From positions 64,001 to 128,000 of the forward strand of contig MNCI01017582.1 of NCBI GenBank assembly GCA_015680685.1: DNA of 64,000 bases, given 5' to 3'. Positions 33,700-45,198 of the stretch are shown here, one piece after another. The translations under genes were made by a program, and so were the position numbers. Within the stretch, counting starts at the first letter, position 1, and each line of letters opens with the position of its first letter. Source of the stretch: Gnetum montanum. Lineage: Eukaryota > Streptophyta > Gnetopsida > Gnetales > Gnetaceae. The notes beneath the pieces are model-generated. The model was given only the letters and a program-made list of their open reading frames with translations. It ran no database searches and was not told the DNA's origin.

Positions 33700-36600
33700 G
33701 AACCTTTAGTATTTTCCTGCATTTCCACTTTTCTTTATACTATTTAGATAAATCTATTATCCATTTATTTTTTATTTAATCCTTCCTATTTACATTATCT
33801 TTTTTTTTATATTACTTCATTTCTAGTTTATGCTATATAGTATAAAATCTTGGTTACCCTTTCATACTACACCTCTGAGAACTATCATTTTATGTTGTCA
33901 ACTCCTCTTATGAAAGTCTATTATCCTTCTATTTTTATTACCTTGAGAATCACAATGTCCTTCTACAATTTCAACTTTGCCAAAACACAAGCTAGTGAAC
34001 ATATCTTGCTCAAGGAAATAAACTGTAAGTGCTAATATAAATTAACCCATAAATATGATAAGGAATATATCCCTTTCATGTTCAATGAGATAAAACTTGC
34101 AAACTTCTATATTAACATGTTAGCCCAACTTATGAACACTAAAAAAGAAGTTGTAGCCTATGAGAACATGATTTAGGGTTAAAGACAAAGTCACCATGCT
34201 GATTCAAGTAGTTTTTTCAAATTTGACCCACCAATAGAAGAACCCATAAAATACATAACCTTAAACACATTCATAATCAAATTATCTTAAGTTGCCTTGC
34301 TCATCCTTCAAATTCATCCTATATTTCCCATTACACAAACCTCTCAACAAATACCGTAAGTTAACAAGATTCTCACCATAGTACCCCCTATTCCCTATCT
34401 AATAATTATATCCTAGCCTCATATAGCTTATCATACCTAGAATTTTTTTTTGCACTAACCTTTTATAGGCATGGATGTTATGTCTTTTCAACTAGATACT
34501 CACCCTCAAACATAGTTCTCATTATTTAACAACCTCTTTAGTTCATCCATGCATCCCATAACATCTACACCTAGGAAAGCTACCTAGAGATCTCCTACCC
34601 AATCTAATTTAGCTCCTATTTAATCTACTAGGATGGCTTAAGCTCTAGGTAAAGATTTCTAAATGATATGGGATCTTTCCAAATAGTTGTAAGAACTCAA
34701 GATGAACACATCCAAAACTATGAAAATAATGTACTTTTACTAGAATGATCACACTACCTCCCATGCACTACAAATAACCTTGCTAGGTAAAATTCCTATT
34801 CCAAATTTCACCAAGTACAATGGTAAAGAAGATCCCAATGCTCATCTAATTGGTTTTTTCTTTGAGTGTCCTCTATTGTATCATTAGCCTCCTACAGTTT
34901 ATGGATATTCACTATGTCTCAGAAGGTTAAAGCCTTGGACTCATATTTTTCATTGCCCAATACTTACATTAGATTCCTAGATGACCTAATCACAAACATT
35001 GTTAACCAATTTAAGTATAATTTAAAGAAGATTAACATGCTATATTAACTTATGAAGGTGAGGTAAGGTCATCTAGAGCTAGTACAAAGGCTTATTCAAA
35101 GATGAAATTCGATCTTAAACAAGATTCAAGAATTGATCTCCAAGACATAATTGCTATGCATCCTTAAGAAATCAATTAATGAATTCATCAAGTCTAAGAT
35201 TTACTACTTAAATTTACATACATTTGATTAAGTATTTTAACAAATCAAGAACATTGAAGAATCATCTAAGGCTAGTAATGATCTAGCCTATGTAGTCTAT
35301 AAGAATTAACATCCTATAAAAAGATAAATATAAGGCTAAACAATGAACACATATAATTTTGGCTCTTGTAGCTAAGGACTCTAAACATGGAGACTAGTCA
35401 CAACTTCAAATACTATAACCAAAATTCTCATAGTCGTTGCATTGTATTTCCATCCAACCATTAACCTCCTCTACCTTAAAGCAAACGAAGCCCAACTTTA
35501 AACATAAAGACTAGTGCAAGTACATCAAATTGTCCATGAAATCCTCTAAAGTTCTAGATCAATTGCTTAAAAATAATCATATTCAACATAAGCATTAATC
35601 TGTAAGAAAAGACACAACCATCTTTCTAAAATAGCCTAAGATCCTTTTGTAGCCACAAAAGATGATCCATAGATCTCTAAATACTTTCTTCTAGATAAAT
35701 TTTACCATTATCATCAACTACCGAGTTACAAGAATAATTTTACCTAGTCTTAATGGATGATTTGAAGAAAAATGATTAATGGTAAAGAACTTATGTTAGA
35801 AGAATCAAACCATATTAAGGCCCAAAATCAAAATATGCCAGTATTCAAGGACCCTCTAAATTCTAGCAATGATTTGTAAACAATAGTAACATTTTCCAAA
35901 ATGAGTGAGTCTAAAATACCTAATAAACCTTTTATAATCTGATCTCCTTGTGCCAACAAATTTGAATCCTAGGTTCCATCGTCAAAGCCTAAAGAACCTT
36001 TCTTAATTAGAGTACCACATTCAGTTCCTACACAACCTTTCATCATAACAGTCCCGCAAGCAACTTTTATGTAATTCCAATAAACAATGGTGATGCATAG
36101 AACTATCAAAGAACCTTTTCTTATTTGACTACCTCCAAACTACAACACCATAGATAGGCAAGGTTCTCTTGTTAGAGCTATCATGTCTACTTTATTTTCA
36201 ATGTACAATAAAAATTTCTCATCATAAGCACATAAGAAGTCTAATGAGACTCAGTCATCAATTGAATTGAAGAATAACTATCATGCTATGGAAGAATAAA
36301 TGAAGATAGGTTTTTCTAAGCCCACTCCTATATTAGTAGTACCAATTAAATCAGCATCTAAATCTATAGGAACAAGTCAATCAAAAATGATTCTTAAAAT
36401 AGAGAGCAATAAATAGCCTAATCAACCTATGCTAAAACATAAATTAAAGATGGTGGGCAAGCTAGAAGAAGTAAAAACTACCAAAAGTGATAAGGCTTAG
36501 ACCAATGACAAAAGTTTCCTCACATCTATAGAATAGGTCAAATAGTTTCTAAAACAAAAGAATACCTCACTAACACTCTATGACCTAGTCATAACTTCTC

Positions 36601-36913
36601 AAATACACTTTAGCACCATGATCAAGATTTTGTTTTCTATCATCATACTTGAAGACATACCTATGAAAGGAAAATCCATTCATTCTATGATCACACCACT
36701 CCTAATAATGAAATCAATGAGAAAATAAAACTTATCTTTTTTGATAATGATATTAAGGTTGATCCTTAAAATGGAGAAGTTTAGTGTGCTCTTCTTTTTA
36801 TAATCATACATGTTGACCAACAAAAAGTACATAGGATTCATATCGATGAAAAATCCATAATTAACATTATCCCATTCCCCATTGTTGAACATGTGGACTT
36901 AGGAGATGACATA
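33700..36913 (+). pseudogene. Tat/Ogre-type gag-protease, interrupted by element C
   Basis: Plus-strand remnant. The gag core begins near 34785 (IPIPNFTKYNGKEDPNAHL) and continues in another frame at 34934-35047 (ALDSYFSLPNTYI, DDLITNIVNQF), the expected W..SLP..I....DL...F pattern with Trp changed to Ser. A long degenerate linker follows. Near 36545-36680 the pre-protease block appears (TSLTLYDLVITSQIHF, EDIPMKGKSIHS). Near 36770-36910 is the protease start (FIIIHVDQQKVHRIHIDE, then NIIPFPIVEHVDL), in which the Asp-x-Gly motif is degraded. It ends at 36913, where element C is inserted, and resumes at 49202. It is the older host of element C. Confidence 0.65.
36909..36913. repeat. Target-site duplication of element C, left copy (ACATA)
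   Basis: ACATA precedes the 5' LTR and ACATT (49202-49206) follows the 3' LTR. Four of five match. The Tat protease reading continues on both sides, which supports the boundary. Confidence 0.6.
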
Positions 36914-37833
36914 TGATGACTATTAAAGTGTCTCATTGACTAGCCCTTGTCAATGGGACCTTGTTTACGTGGTGTTGCCCCATCAACAGGGCCATTTCAG
37001 TGTAGCATTTGCTACATTTACAATGCCCCAACAACATAGTACTATAGTAAAAACTATAAATACAAGCTCCCAGTTGTGTTTATGCGCATAGAATTCTTAA
37101 TAGTAGCAGATCTCTTGTAGTTTGTCCATTTGAAAGTTAGAATATTTCTCTGAGTGCCCACAACAAGAATCAAAAATTATATAGATCTTTGTTCAAGCAC
37201 TATTGTACCTAGACCACACTAGTATGTAAGGCAATAAAGATGAGCCTTTTGATTGAACCTTGCAATACTTAGAATATATTAATGATTGATTTATGCATTC
37301 ATTGTTTTCATTAAATATGCAATTAATTAAGCTAAATTTGACTTCAAGTGATTAGGTAATTAATTAAGATAAATATATTAAATTCATATGTATGAATGGT
37401 TCAAGCATAAACATGTATTCGCTTGGTAATCCTAGCAGTAATATTACATGGTGCACCTAGTAGTGTACCACTTGGTAACCTAGTAGTGGATATGTGGGTT
37501 TAAGACATGTATAGAAAGTGGGACTAGATTCTTATGTTAGAATTAGTTAGAGACTAGTTAAGTGGTTAAATTAGATTAGTTATTCATTTATTTCATCTCT
37601 CTACTCTAAGTACCAAAGAACATAAAACATAAAACGATAAAAATCATATGCCTCAATTACACTTAACCATACCTTTGTACATCATAAGTGTAATTGGGAA
37701 GATAATGAATGACCTTAGGATAAGGTTCACTTCCTAAAATACTAGTGTATCAAAAGCTATAGAGTCCACCAAATTACACATGAATGCTTCATGATTCATA
37801 TGGTTAGGCATAGGGATACCTTGCCGCTTAGCA
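36914..37833 (+). repeat. Element C 5' LTR
   Basis: 920 bp, TGATGACTATT...GCTTAGCA. TATA box at 37055-37062. GGCAATAAAGATGAGCC near 37220 is shared with LTR B. U3 contains the palindrome GTAGCATTTGCTAC and related CAATGGGACC/CAACAGGGCC words, conserved in the 3' copy. U5 ends with the GGATACCTTGCCGC block common to the lineage. Confidence 0.85.
37055..37062 (+). promoter_or_regulatory. TATA box in element C 5' LTR
   Basis: TATAAATA, preceded by AAAAAC. The same box occurs at 48417-48424 in the 3' LTR. Confidence 0.6.
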
Positions 37834-37834
37834 T

Positions 37835-37852
37835 TGGTGCTATTATTGGGGG
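37835..37852 (+). other. Primer binding site, degraded tRNA-Asp type, element C
   Basis: TGGTGCTATTATTGGGGG, one base after the LTR. It matches the tRNA-Asp complement, as I recall it, at 11 of 18 positions. All seven differences are transitions, so it looks like a decayed copy of the same site used by A and B. Confidence 0.65.
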
Positions 37853-37984
37853 CTCTATTTGTTGAAATGTGCACTATCTAGGATTATTAAACCTTATTAA
37901 TGTTGTTGGAAAAACCCAATGTCAACATCACTCTCACAAAACATATAATTACAAAAGCACACTAATTTTTTACTTGTTTGCAAA

Positions 37985-39400
37985 ATGTCTTCTTCTTCTC
38001 ATAGGCATGAAAAATTTAAAACGCTAATTCGACAATGATACAAGGTGTATATACTTATGCCAATGAATATGTTCCTAATTTTACCTTCAACCTACACTAG
38101 GATGAGAAACTATAATGCCATGATATGGAGGGCAACATTTTAATGCCCCCTGATTGATCTATGTCTATGATGCTGCTTCAAACTCTTACGAAGTTAGGCA
38201 TTCAAAATATTCAGGAGGAATACATTGTGAATGGTTATGAAACTAGTTACTAACATCCCACTGACACACAATGTAGGAGTGATCAACACTAGGAGAAGCA
38301 TCATGAGGTTGTTAAGGAAAAACAGTTCACCAATCCCTTATTCCTATTGAACCAAGATGATCATGAGGGTTCTTTCTCTGAGGGCTCTCAACATGAAAAT
38401 TCTCCACCCTTGGTTACTAATGATGGGGGTGTAAACATAAATCTACATTTTATTATCAACATTCTAGGTTCAATAAAAGATGGTAGTCAAGGTAGGAGCT
38501 CAGGCAAGCATAAAGATAATACGAAATCTGATGAATGTGGCCATGACAACCAAAGGAGAGTTGCCAGACATCATGGTGGTGATAGTCCTTCTCCCTCTTC
38601 ATTCTCTTCATCTCCATCATCTTCTTCCACTTCGTTTTATTCTAAAAGACATCATAAAAAGAATAACTATTATGGAGGTTCCCAACAAGACAATAATATT
38701 GATCATCAATCCATAATGAATGAAGTGGCAATAGAGGACATCATCGATGAATGATGTTGATGAGCCTTTGTTGGTTACTTGAAGCATGCTTATCATTGTA
38801 GGGGTAGTTAAGATCCCAACTAGGCATGTGAGGCATAGGCATTGTGAAAGCTTACCTTGGAGCAACAAAAATCTTATTATCCAAGTGGAGCTCCACCACA
38901 ACCATATGTGCAATACTAGTACTAGCATCAATCACAATCATGGGGAATGCCACCACAAAGATAGAATTACCCTTATAGGTAATTAGATCCATATGGATAA
39001 TATGTTTAGCAACCAATTTCTCCATGAAGCTTTGCAAGCCATGCCTCTTTCCAACATCACTATTACCCTCTAGAGTATCATCAAACTCATTCACCATCTA
39101 CTTGAGAAAGGCACCCATATTAGCACCATCCTCTACATCCATCTGCACATATCCCTTCATCCTCAACCTAGTTACCTCTTGTTCTATCTATTTAGGGTCA
39201 AATTCCCACACAGCCATAGCAACGAAATGCTATGAGGGTTGTAAATTTACAACTGGTCTTCCAACTAAGTGGTTTGGACAATTGATTTAGGGAATGACCA
39301 TTTTTCTAATCCAACAGTCCTCCAAAACCCTCACAACCTAATGTAGTTGGTCACCTTGTATATCCAATACCCTCTTCCTTTGTATCAAATACATTCAAGT
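37985..39400 (+). pseudogene. gag of element C, core deleted
   Basis: Starts at ATG 37985 (MSSSSHRHEK...), with a frameshift near 38040. The next frame runs to 38754 with several stops. It has the lineage's N-terminal blocks (EGNILMPPD, EEYIVNGYE), then a low-complexity Ser-rich run (38580-38640) and His/Asn-rich sequence. VDEPLLVT near 38760 matches element A's NVDEPLLAT. The sequence then jumps, at about 38830-38870, to the Pro/His/Asn-rich gag tail (38880-39400) that matches B at 21536 onward. The capsid core and knuckle region are absent, an internal deletion. Confidence 0.65.
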
Positions 39401-39419
39401 TCCCTTCGAACAAAATGCT

Positions 39420-39920
39420 AGCTTAGATCCATATTGTGATGTTAACTCATGTTATTTCTGATTGGATCAAGGTTGACAATCTTTCCATAAAAAGATCTAA
39501 CTTGGGAAGTCCTCTTATTTACTTCCAAATTACTAGACATGAGCCATGAAAGTCTCTTCATGATTTTAGTTTTGGTGTCAATCTCATTTGTTATGAAATG
39601 TACAAGGGCTAGAACCTACCACCTCTCAAGAAGAGAAATATCCATTTGGAATTGGCAAACCAGTCAATCACTATCCCTTTGGAACAGTGGAGGACATCAT
39701 GACCATATTTTGTAGGTGGTCCTATCCTATAGATTTTTTAGTGATCAAGGTAGAGAACTAGAAAGGTGACTTTCCCATAATTATGAAAAGGGCTTAGTTA
39801 AGCACAATTGATGCACAAATGGGCATAAGGAACCTCTCCTTGGAAATCTTTGAAGCAAATGAATTTGGATGACTAGTGAAGAAGCATGTTCCATGCATTG
39901 TGTACAATGATAATAGGTGC
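39420..39920 (+). pseudogene. Aspartic protease domain, element C
   Basis: Aligns with the protease of element B. The active-site region reads LHDFSFGVNLI, keeping Asp but losing the following Gly. NLPPLKKRNIHLELANQS follows near 39617-39670, then a degraded flap region near 39775-39830. Stops and frameshifts are common. Inactive. Confidence 0.65.
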
Positions 39921-40419
39921 AATTATGTGTAGAAAATATAGTCCAATAAAAGTACATTATTCAAAGCATGTAATCAGTGTGTGCATGAAACTAATATCCA
40001 AAGGTGCCTATACATAGCAACCACAAAACAAGAGGACACCTAGTGGCTGATAGCTGACTCAGATAGCATCACACTATACATGGAACCCTCTAAGAGCCTA
40101 ACATGTGATTATATTGAAGGTATAGATGAACTTGAATAAGTTCATTGCCAACTCATTGATGATGAAGATGATGATTCATTTTGTTGAGCTGGAAATCCTT
40201 GATAATTTCAAGTAAGAGCCCCTAGAGTTAAAAACTCTAGTAGTTGGCATAGAGTATACATTTTTAAATAATGGTAAACTAGTTATAATTATTGTGAATC
40301 TTACTCTTGAATAAAAAGATAATCTGTTGTAGGTGGTTAACAAATGGCCAACAACCTTTTCTTAGTCATATCCCAAGCTAACTAGAATTGATCCAAGGAT
40401 ATGCCAACATCATATCTAC

Positions 40420-41710
40420 ATTGACCTAGCCATAAAGCCAAGAAGGAAGCCACAAAGGTAGCTAATCCCAAAGTTGAAGAAGATCATCAAAGAGAAAATA
40501 GAACAACTCCTCAAGGTTGGATTCATCTATCCCATTGTGGATAGTGAGTGGGTTAGCCCACTTGTAATTGTGCTAAAGAAGGATGACAAGTGGCAGGTCT
40601 ACATCAACTTTAGATTGTTGAATATGACAACATTTAAAGATTGTTTTGCATTGCCATGTATGGATCAAGTGTTGGACACTATCTTTGGGAATTGCTATTA
40701 TAATTTCTTGGATGGTTATAGTGGCTATAACCAAATCGAAATTGCACCAAAATATTAGGCCAAGACAACATTCACAAGACCTTGGGGGACTTTTGTATAT
40801 TGTAAGATGTCATTTGATCTATGCAATGCCTCTACAATATTTCAACTCTTGATGCTAAGTATTTTTCAACAACAAATTGGTTGTGATGTAGAAGTCATCA
40901 TGGATGACTTCTCTACCTATGGGGCTTCATTTGAGTAAGCCTTAGACTACCTTGAGCAAGTTCTAAAAAGATGTGTCAAAACAAATCTTAGGCTTAGTTG
41001 GTAGAAAATCCATTTAATGATCCAAGAAGGCATAGTACCAAGGCATAGAATTACCTGGGTAGGGATTGATGTAGACCTAAAAATGATAAGGATCATCCAA
41101 GTAATCACAGATCAACCAAAGATAGTTAAAGATGTCCAATCATTCCTTGGACATATTGGCTACTATTAGTGGTTCATAGAGAATTTCTCTAAGATCACAA
41201 AGACATTGGTCAAGCTTATGAAGAAAGATGTTCTATTCATCTGGATCAAGAAATGTGAATATGCATTACAGCAATTAAAGAAGAAACTTGTAGAAACTCT
41301 AATTCTATAGGGACCTGATTGGTCCCAACAATTTCACATAATGATGGACACATCTAATTATGCATTGGGAGTCATGCTTATAGAGTTGGATGATAAGAAA
41401 TGTCCATATTACATCCACTATATGAGCCAAAGTATTGTGGGTTAACAATTGAATTATACCACAATTGAGAAAGAATTAATGGTAGTGGTGTATGCTCTCC
41501 AAAAATTTAGGCACTATGTGGATAGATATAAGGTATTTAGTACACATATCATAATGCCATCTGCTTCCTAATGAAAAAGTCAATAGTGAGCCCCTATATC
41601 ATACAGAATCTTGTGATCTTTCAGGAATTCAATCTCACAATGGTAGACTGAAAAGGGTCTAAGAATGTGATCGCTGACCATCTCTCTCAGTTAAGATGGG
41701 ATAACAAAGA
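40420..41710 (+). pseudogene. Reverse transcriptase-RNase H, element C
   Basis: A well kept frame from about 40430 to 41550 with few stops. RT motifs: FIYPIVDSEWVSPLVIV, VYINFRLLNMTTFKD, FLDGYSGYNQIEIAPKY, RPWGTFVY, LCNASTIFQ and IMDDFSTYG (IMDD at 40897-40908), then VQSFLGHIGYY. RNase H: MMDTSNYALGVML, TTIEKELMVVVYALQKFRHY, and after a shift near 41540 SKNVIADHLSQL (41660-41695). The region aligns throughout with element B. Most stops replace expected Gln (for example at 40756 and in SW*KIHLM). This is the most intact coding stretch in the window. Confidence 0.85.
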
Positions 41711-41959
41711 TGAGGAGAGATGATTATATGATAAATTTCTAGATAAACTCTTCTTTATAAGAGCAATAAATGAACAAATGCCTATTAAAATAAAATGGTA
41801 TGATGGAATCCTCACTTACCTTCTTACTTAAGAGATGGCACAAGATCTAGACTTTAGGTAGAATCAACAGTTTCTTCATCAGGCCAAGCACTCATGGAAA
41901 TCAATAGACATCTTTACAAGATTTGTGTCGATGGCTTACTTCATTGGTGTGTACCTAAC

Positions 41960-43110
41960 ACAGACCAATTGCATGTTCTCTAGGATGCTCATGAAGTCCC
42001 TTGTGGAGGCCACTATGTGGCAAGATGCATGGCTATAAAAATCTTGATGGAAGAATACTATTGGCCTATAATCTTTAGCAATGTCCACAATTTTGTCTGA
42101 TCCTATGAGGACTATCAATGAGATGGTAGGATGACCACTCGAATGGAGGGTCCTTTATAGTGGATTCAAACACAAGAGCCCTTTGACATATGGGGCATTA
42201 ACTTCATGGGTCTCATCACATCCATGTCTAATGAAAATGCATATATCATTGTAGCAATTTACTACAACAACAAATGGGTAGAAGAAGTAGTTGTCACTAA
42301 CTATACCTCATCCACTGCTACAAGATTTGTATAAAAAAATGTTGTAAACAAGTTTTGGATGTCATGTGCACCAATTTCTGACAATGGAACTCATTTTACA
42401 AGTCCCACTTTTAAAAAACTCATGCAACTCTTGGGGGTCAAACATAAAATAACAACACCCTATTACCCCTAAGCCAATGGTCAAGAAAAGGTAACTAATA
42501 GGGAGATTAGAAAGATCCTAACAAGGACCATAAGCAAATATAGAAGAGAATAGAGGACAAAACTCAATGATGCCCTATATGCCTATCACTCAACATGAAA
42601 ACTTCATATTTTCTACTCTCCCTATGAGCTAGTTTATGGAAAACTAACAATTCTTTGAATTCAATTCGAGCTACATACACTCTTAACATCCTATGAACTG
42701 AATCTTGACCTAACCCTAGAACAAAAGGAAAAAAGATTGGTCAACCTCAACATGCTAGAAGAAAATTGATTAGTGGCCCTATCATCAAATGAAGTGCATA
42801 AGGAATTCAACAAGTAACAACATGACCTGAGAATATGGAAAGTAAAATTTCAATCTAGAAATGAGGTTCTCTACTGAAACCCCACACATGCACCTCAAAA
42901 AACTAAATTCAAAATGTTGTGGGAGGGACCTTATATAATTACCAAAACCTTTCCTTCTAGGGCCATGAACATATACAAACTTGAAAGTCTAAATAAAAAG
43001 TAGTTGGTCAACATCTAACAAGAAAAGCCTTTCCATGAGCCCAAACAAGCTAGTGCAACAAATATCTCAATGGATGGACAACCACACTTAATTTTTAGAA
43101 TCTCCTCCTT
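41960..43110 (+). pseudogene. Integrase, element C
   Basis: Core near 42180-42540: DIWGINFMG, where the first catalytic Asp is Asn (codon 42200-42202); NKWVEEVVV; APISDNGTHFTS with the second Asp kept; and ANGQEKVTNREI, where the catalytic Glu position appears to be Lys. The HHCC region near 41960-42120 is degraded. C-terminal block near 42900-43030: KMLWEGPYIITKTFPS, a GPY-type motif, ending near 43110 with SFHLSCGG. Two of three catalytic acids are replaced, so it cannot act. Confidence 0.8.
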
Positions 43111-45198
43111 CCATCTCAGTTGTGGGGGGAGATTACCATCCATGCTAATCATCCATATGGCTCCTTAGGTTTTCTATTTTTCATTTTTCATGTTTTTGAT
43201 TTTGCAAGTTATTTATCTTACACCTTTTTTATTTTAAAAATTTTTCCTATCTTACATCATTTCTTATTTTACACCATCATTAGTACATTTAAATCTTTTT
43301 CAAATATCTTAAACTTTTTTTTATGTATTTTACTTTGTTTTATTTGAGTGTGATTTTCAAATTTTTGCTAATAAATGTGCTTTATGCCAACAGAATATAG
43401 TGGGGCTGTAGTTGTTACTAATGGTGGTTTTTGCTTTATGTTTTATTTGCTACTATCTAGTTTCTAGTTTTGAATTTTTGTGTCAATGACTAAGTCATGG
43501 TTTCTTTTTCATGGAATAGGTAGTAAGTCCATGACCTCCACCCATTTACAAACTTTATGTTTTTCTTTGTTTTGGAAGTTTGATGTCCCTTTCATTAAAT
43601 AAACTTTTAATAAATTGGTAACCTTGGTATTTTTCGGAATTAGGAAGGATCCAAAGGTTTGTACAAGGTGTGACTTTAAGGGGACTCAATAATCTTTATA
43701 CTCTTCTACTTAGTTATGTGCTTAAGTATTTTCATAGACTTCTTACCATTCCATCTCATCCAATGATAGGAAGTTAAATAAAGTCTTCTGCATGGTGTTG
43801 TTCCCATCTAGAAAGAGAAAAGAAAAAGAAAAGAAAAAAAAATTAAAAACAGCAAAAATAGAAACAAACAAACAAAGAAAAAAAGAACATGATGAGAATT
43901 CAAAGCACATCCCTTAGACAAATAAATGGGCTACAAGCACTAGTTATGGAACTAGAAGGACATGTTACCCATGCCTAAAGGTCCCCTCTAACTAAGGCCC
44001 TCTCTCACATCCTACTTCTCTTTCTCTCCCTTTATGCAATGATGGTTGTTCTATGGGTGCACTCTTGTGTCTTGAGGAGGTAGATAGGTCTTGAAGTGGT
44101 GATGCAAAGTTACTAAAAGAGGTTGGTTCTAGTCTAGTCTAAGGATGGATCTTCTTAGATCATTTTAAATACAAAAATCCACAAGGGACTTCTTATGATC
44201 TTAATTTAGAATTCCATTCCACCTTCTCCATCATCCATCTATTCTTACCATAATTCACCTCACTACTGGTGTCCATATTCTTGATTTTGTGTCTTGGTCT
44301 AATATATTTGAATTCTTAGGTAGAATCTTCTAGGTTTTTCTCCCCTTAACTTCCATTTACCATTAATCACCTATGGCACCCACAGACTCCTTAGGTTGAG
44401 GTTGTGTAAGGGCATTCAAGGCATATGCCTACTATGGGAAGGATACACTTGCATCTCTCTTGGTTGTATTCATTAATCATCTTATGCTTAGGCATTCTTG
44501 CAAATAAAATCTTTTGTACACCAATATTCTACATCATAGCATGTGCTCCTTTACATATTTTGTTCAATGAATATATTCTCTATTTAAGTTTTAATTTTTG
44601 AGCTTTCAAAGACCCTCTTCAATGATTTTTATCATATTCTTGACTTTTTTGGGATTTCAAGTATTCCAAACTCATTGAAAAATTCCATATATTTTTTGAG
44701 ATATTTAAATTTAAAAATTTTACCTATGGGTCCTATATATGGGGCCCTGTTAATGAAATAGACCCATATACGAGGTGTCATATATGGGCCCCCAATGACG
44801 TAAGGGAGCTTTTCAAATTTTTAGAGCCTAGAACCTTCTAGAGCTCATAACTTCCTAACCATTTATCCAAATCACTCTATTCTTTGACCCTATAGCTACT
44901 AGAAGTAAGTTCTTCATCATGGTGACCAAAAATGTGCGAGTTTTTTATAGAAAAGTTTTTTTCATTTTTCTAAATCCTAGAAGGGGTTAACTATGAAATC
45001 AAATATTAAACATGAAATTGCAAGAGTTAAACATTTCCATCAAGCTCTAGTGACATTTACAATAAATAATTAATAAAATAATCAATCTACCATGGTCCAA
45101 AATTAGCCAAACTTTAACTAACTAATGGGAGAAGATATTCAAAAATTTACAAGTTACACATTATATTTACTAATCCATGAATGTGTTGTGATTGTAGA
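43111..45198 (+). other. 3' untranslated region of element C before the extra ORF
   Basis: T-rich start, then blocks shared with A and B. The conserved box is near 43790-43930 with an A/G tract of different composition. From about 44540 the sequence departs from A and B. Near 44730-44800 there are GGGTCCTATATATGGGGCCC and a short hairpin, CCCATATA...TATATGGG. No gene supported. Confidence 0.5.

Noticed and set aside
40420-43110. Reassigned TAG codon (TAG read as Gln)
   Set aside because: Many stops sit at Gln positions, but others replace Trp and Arg, frameshifts are present, and catalytic residues are lost. Deamination decay explains this without a changed code.
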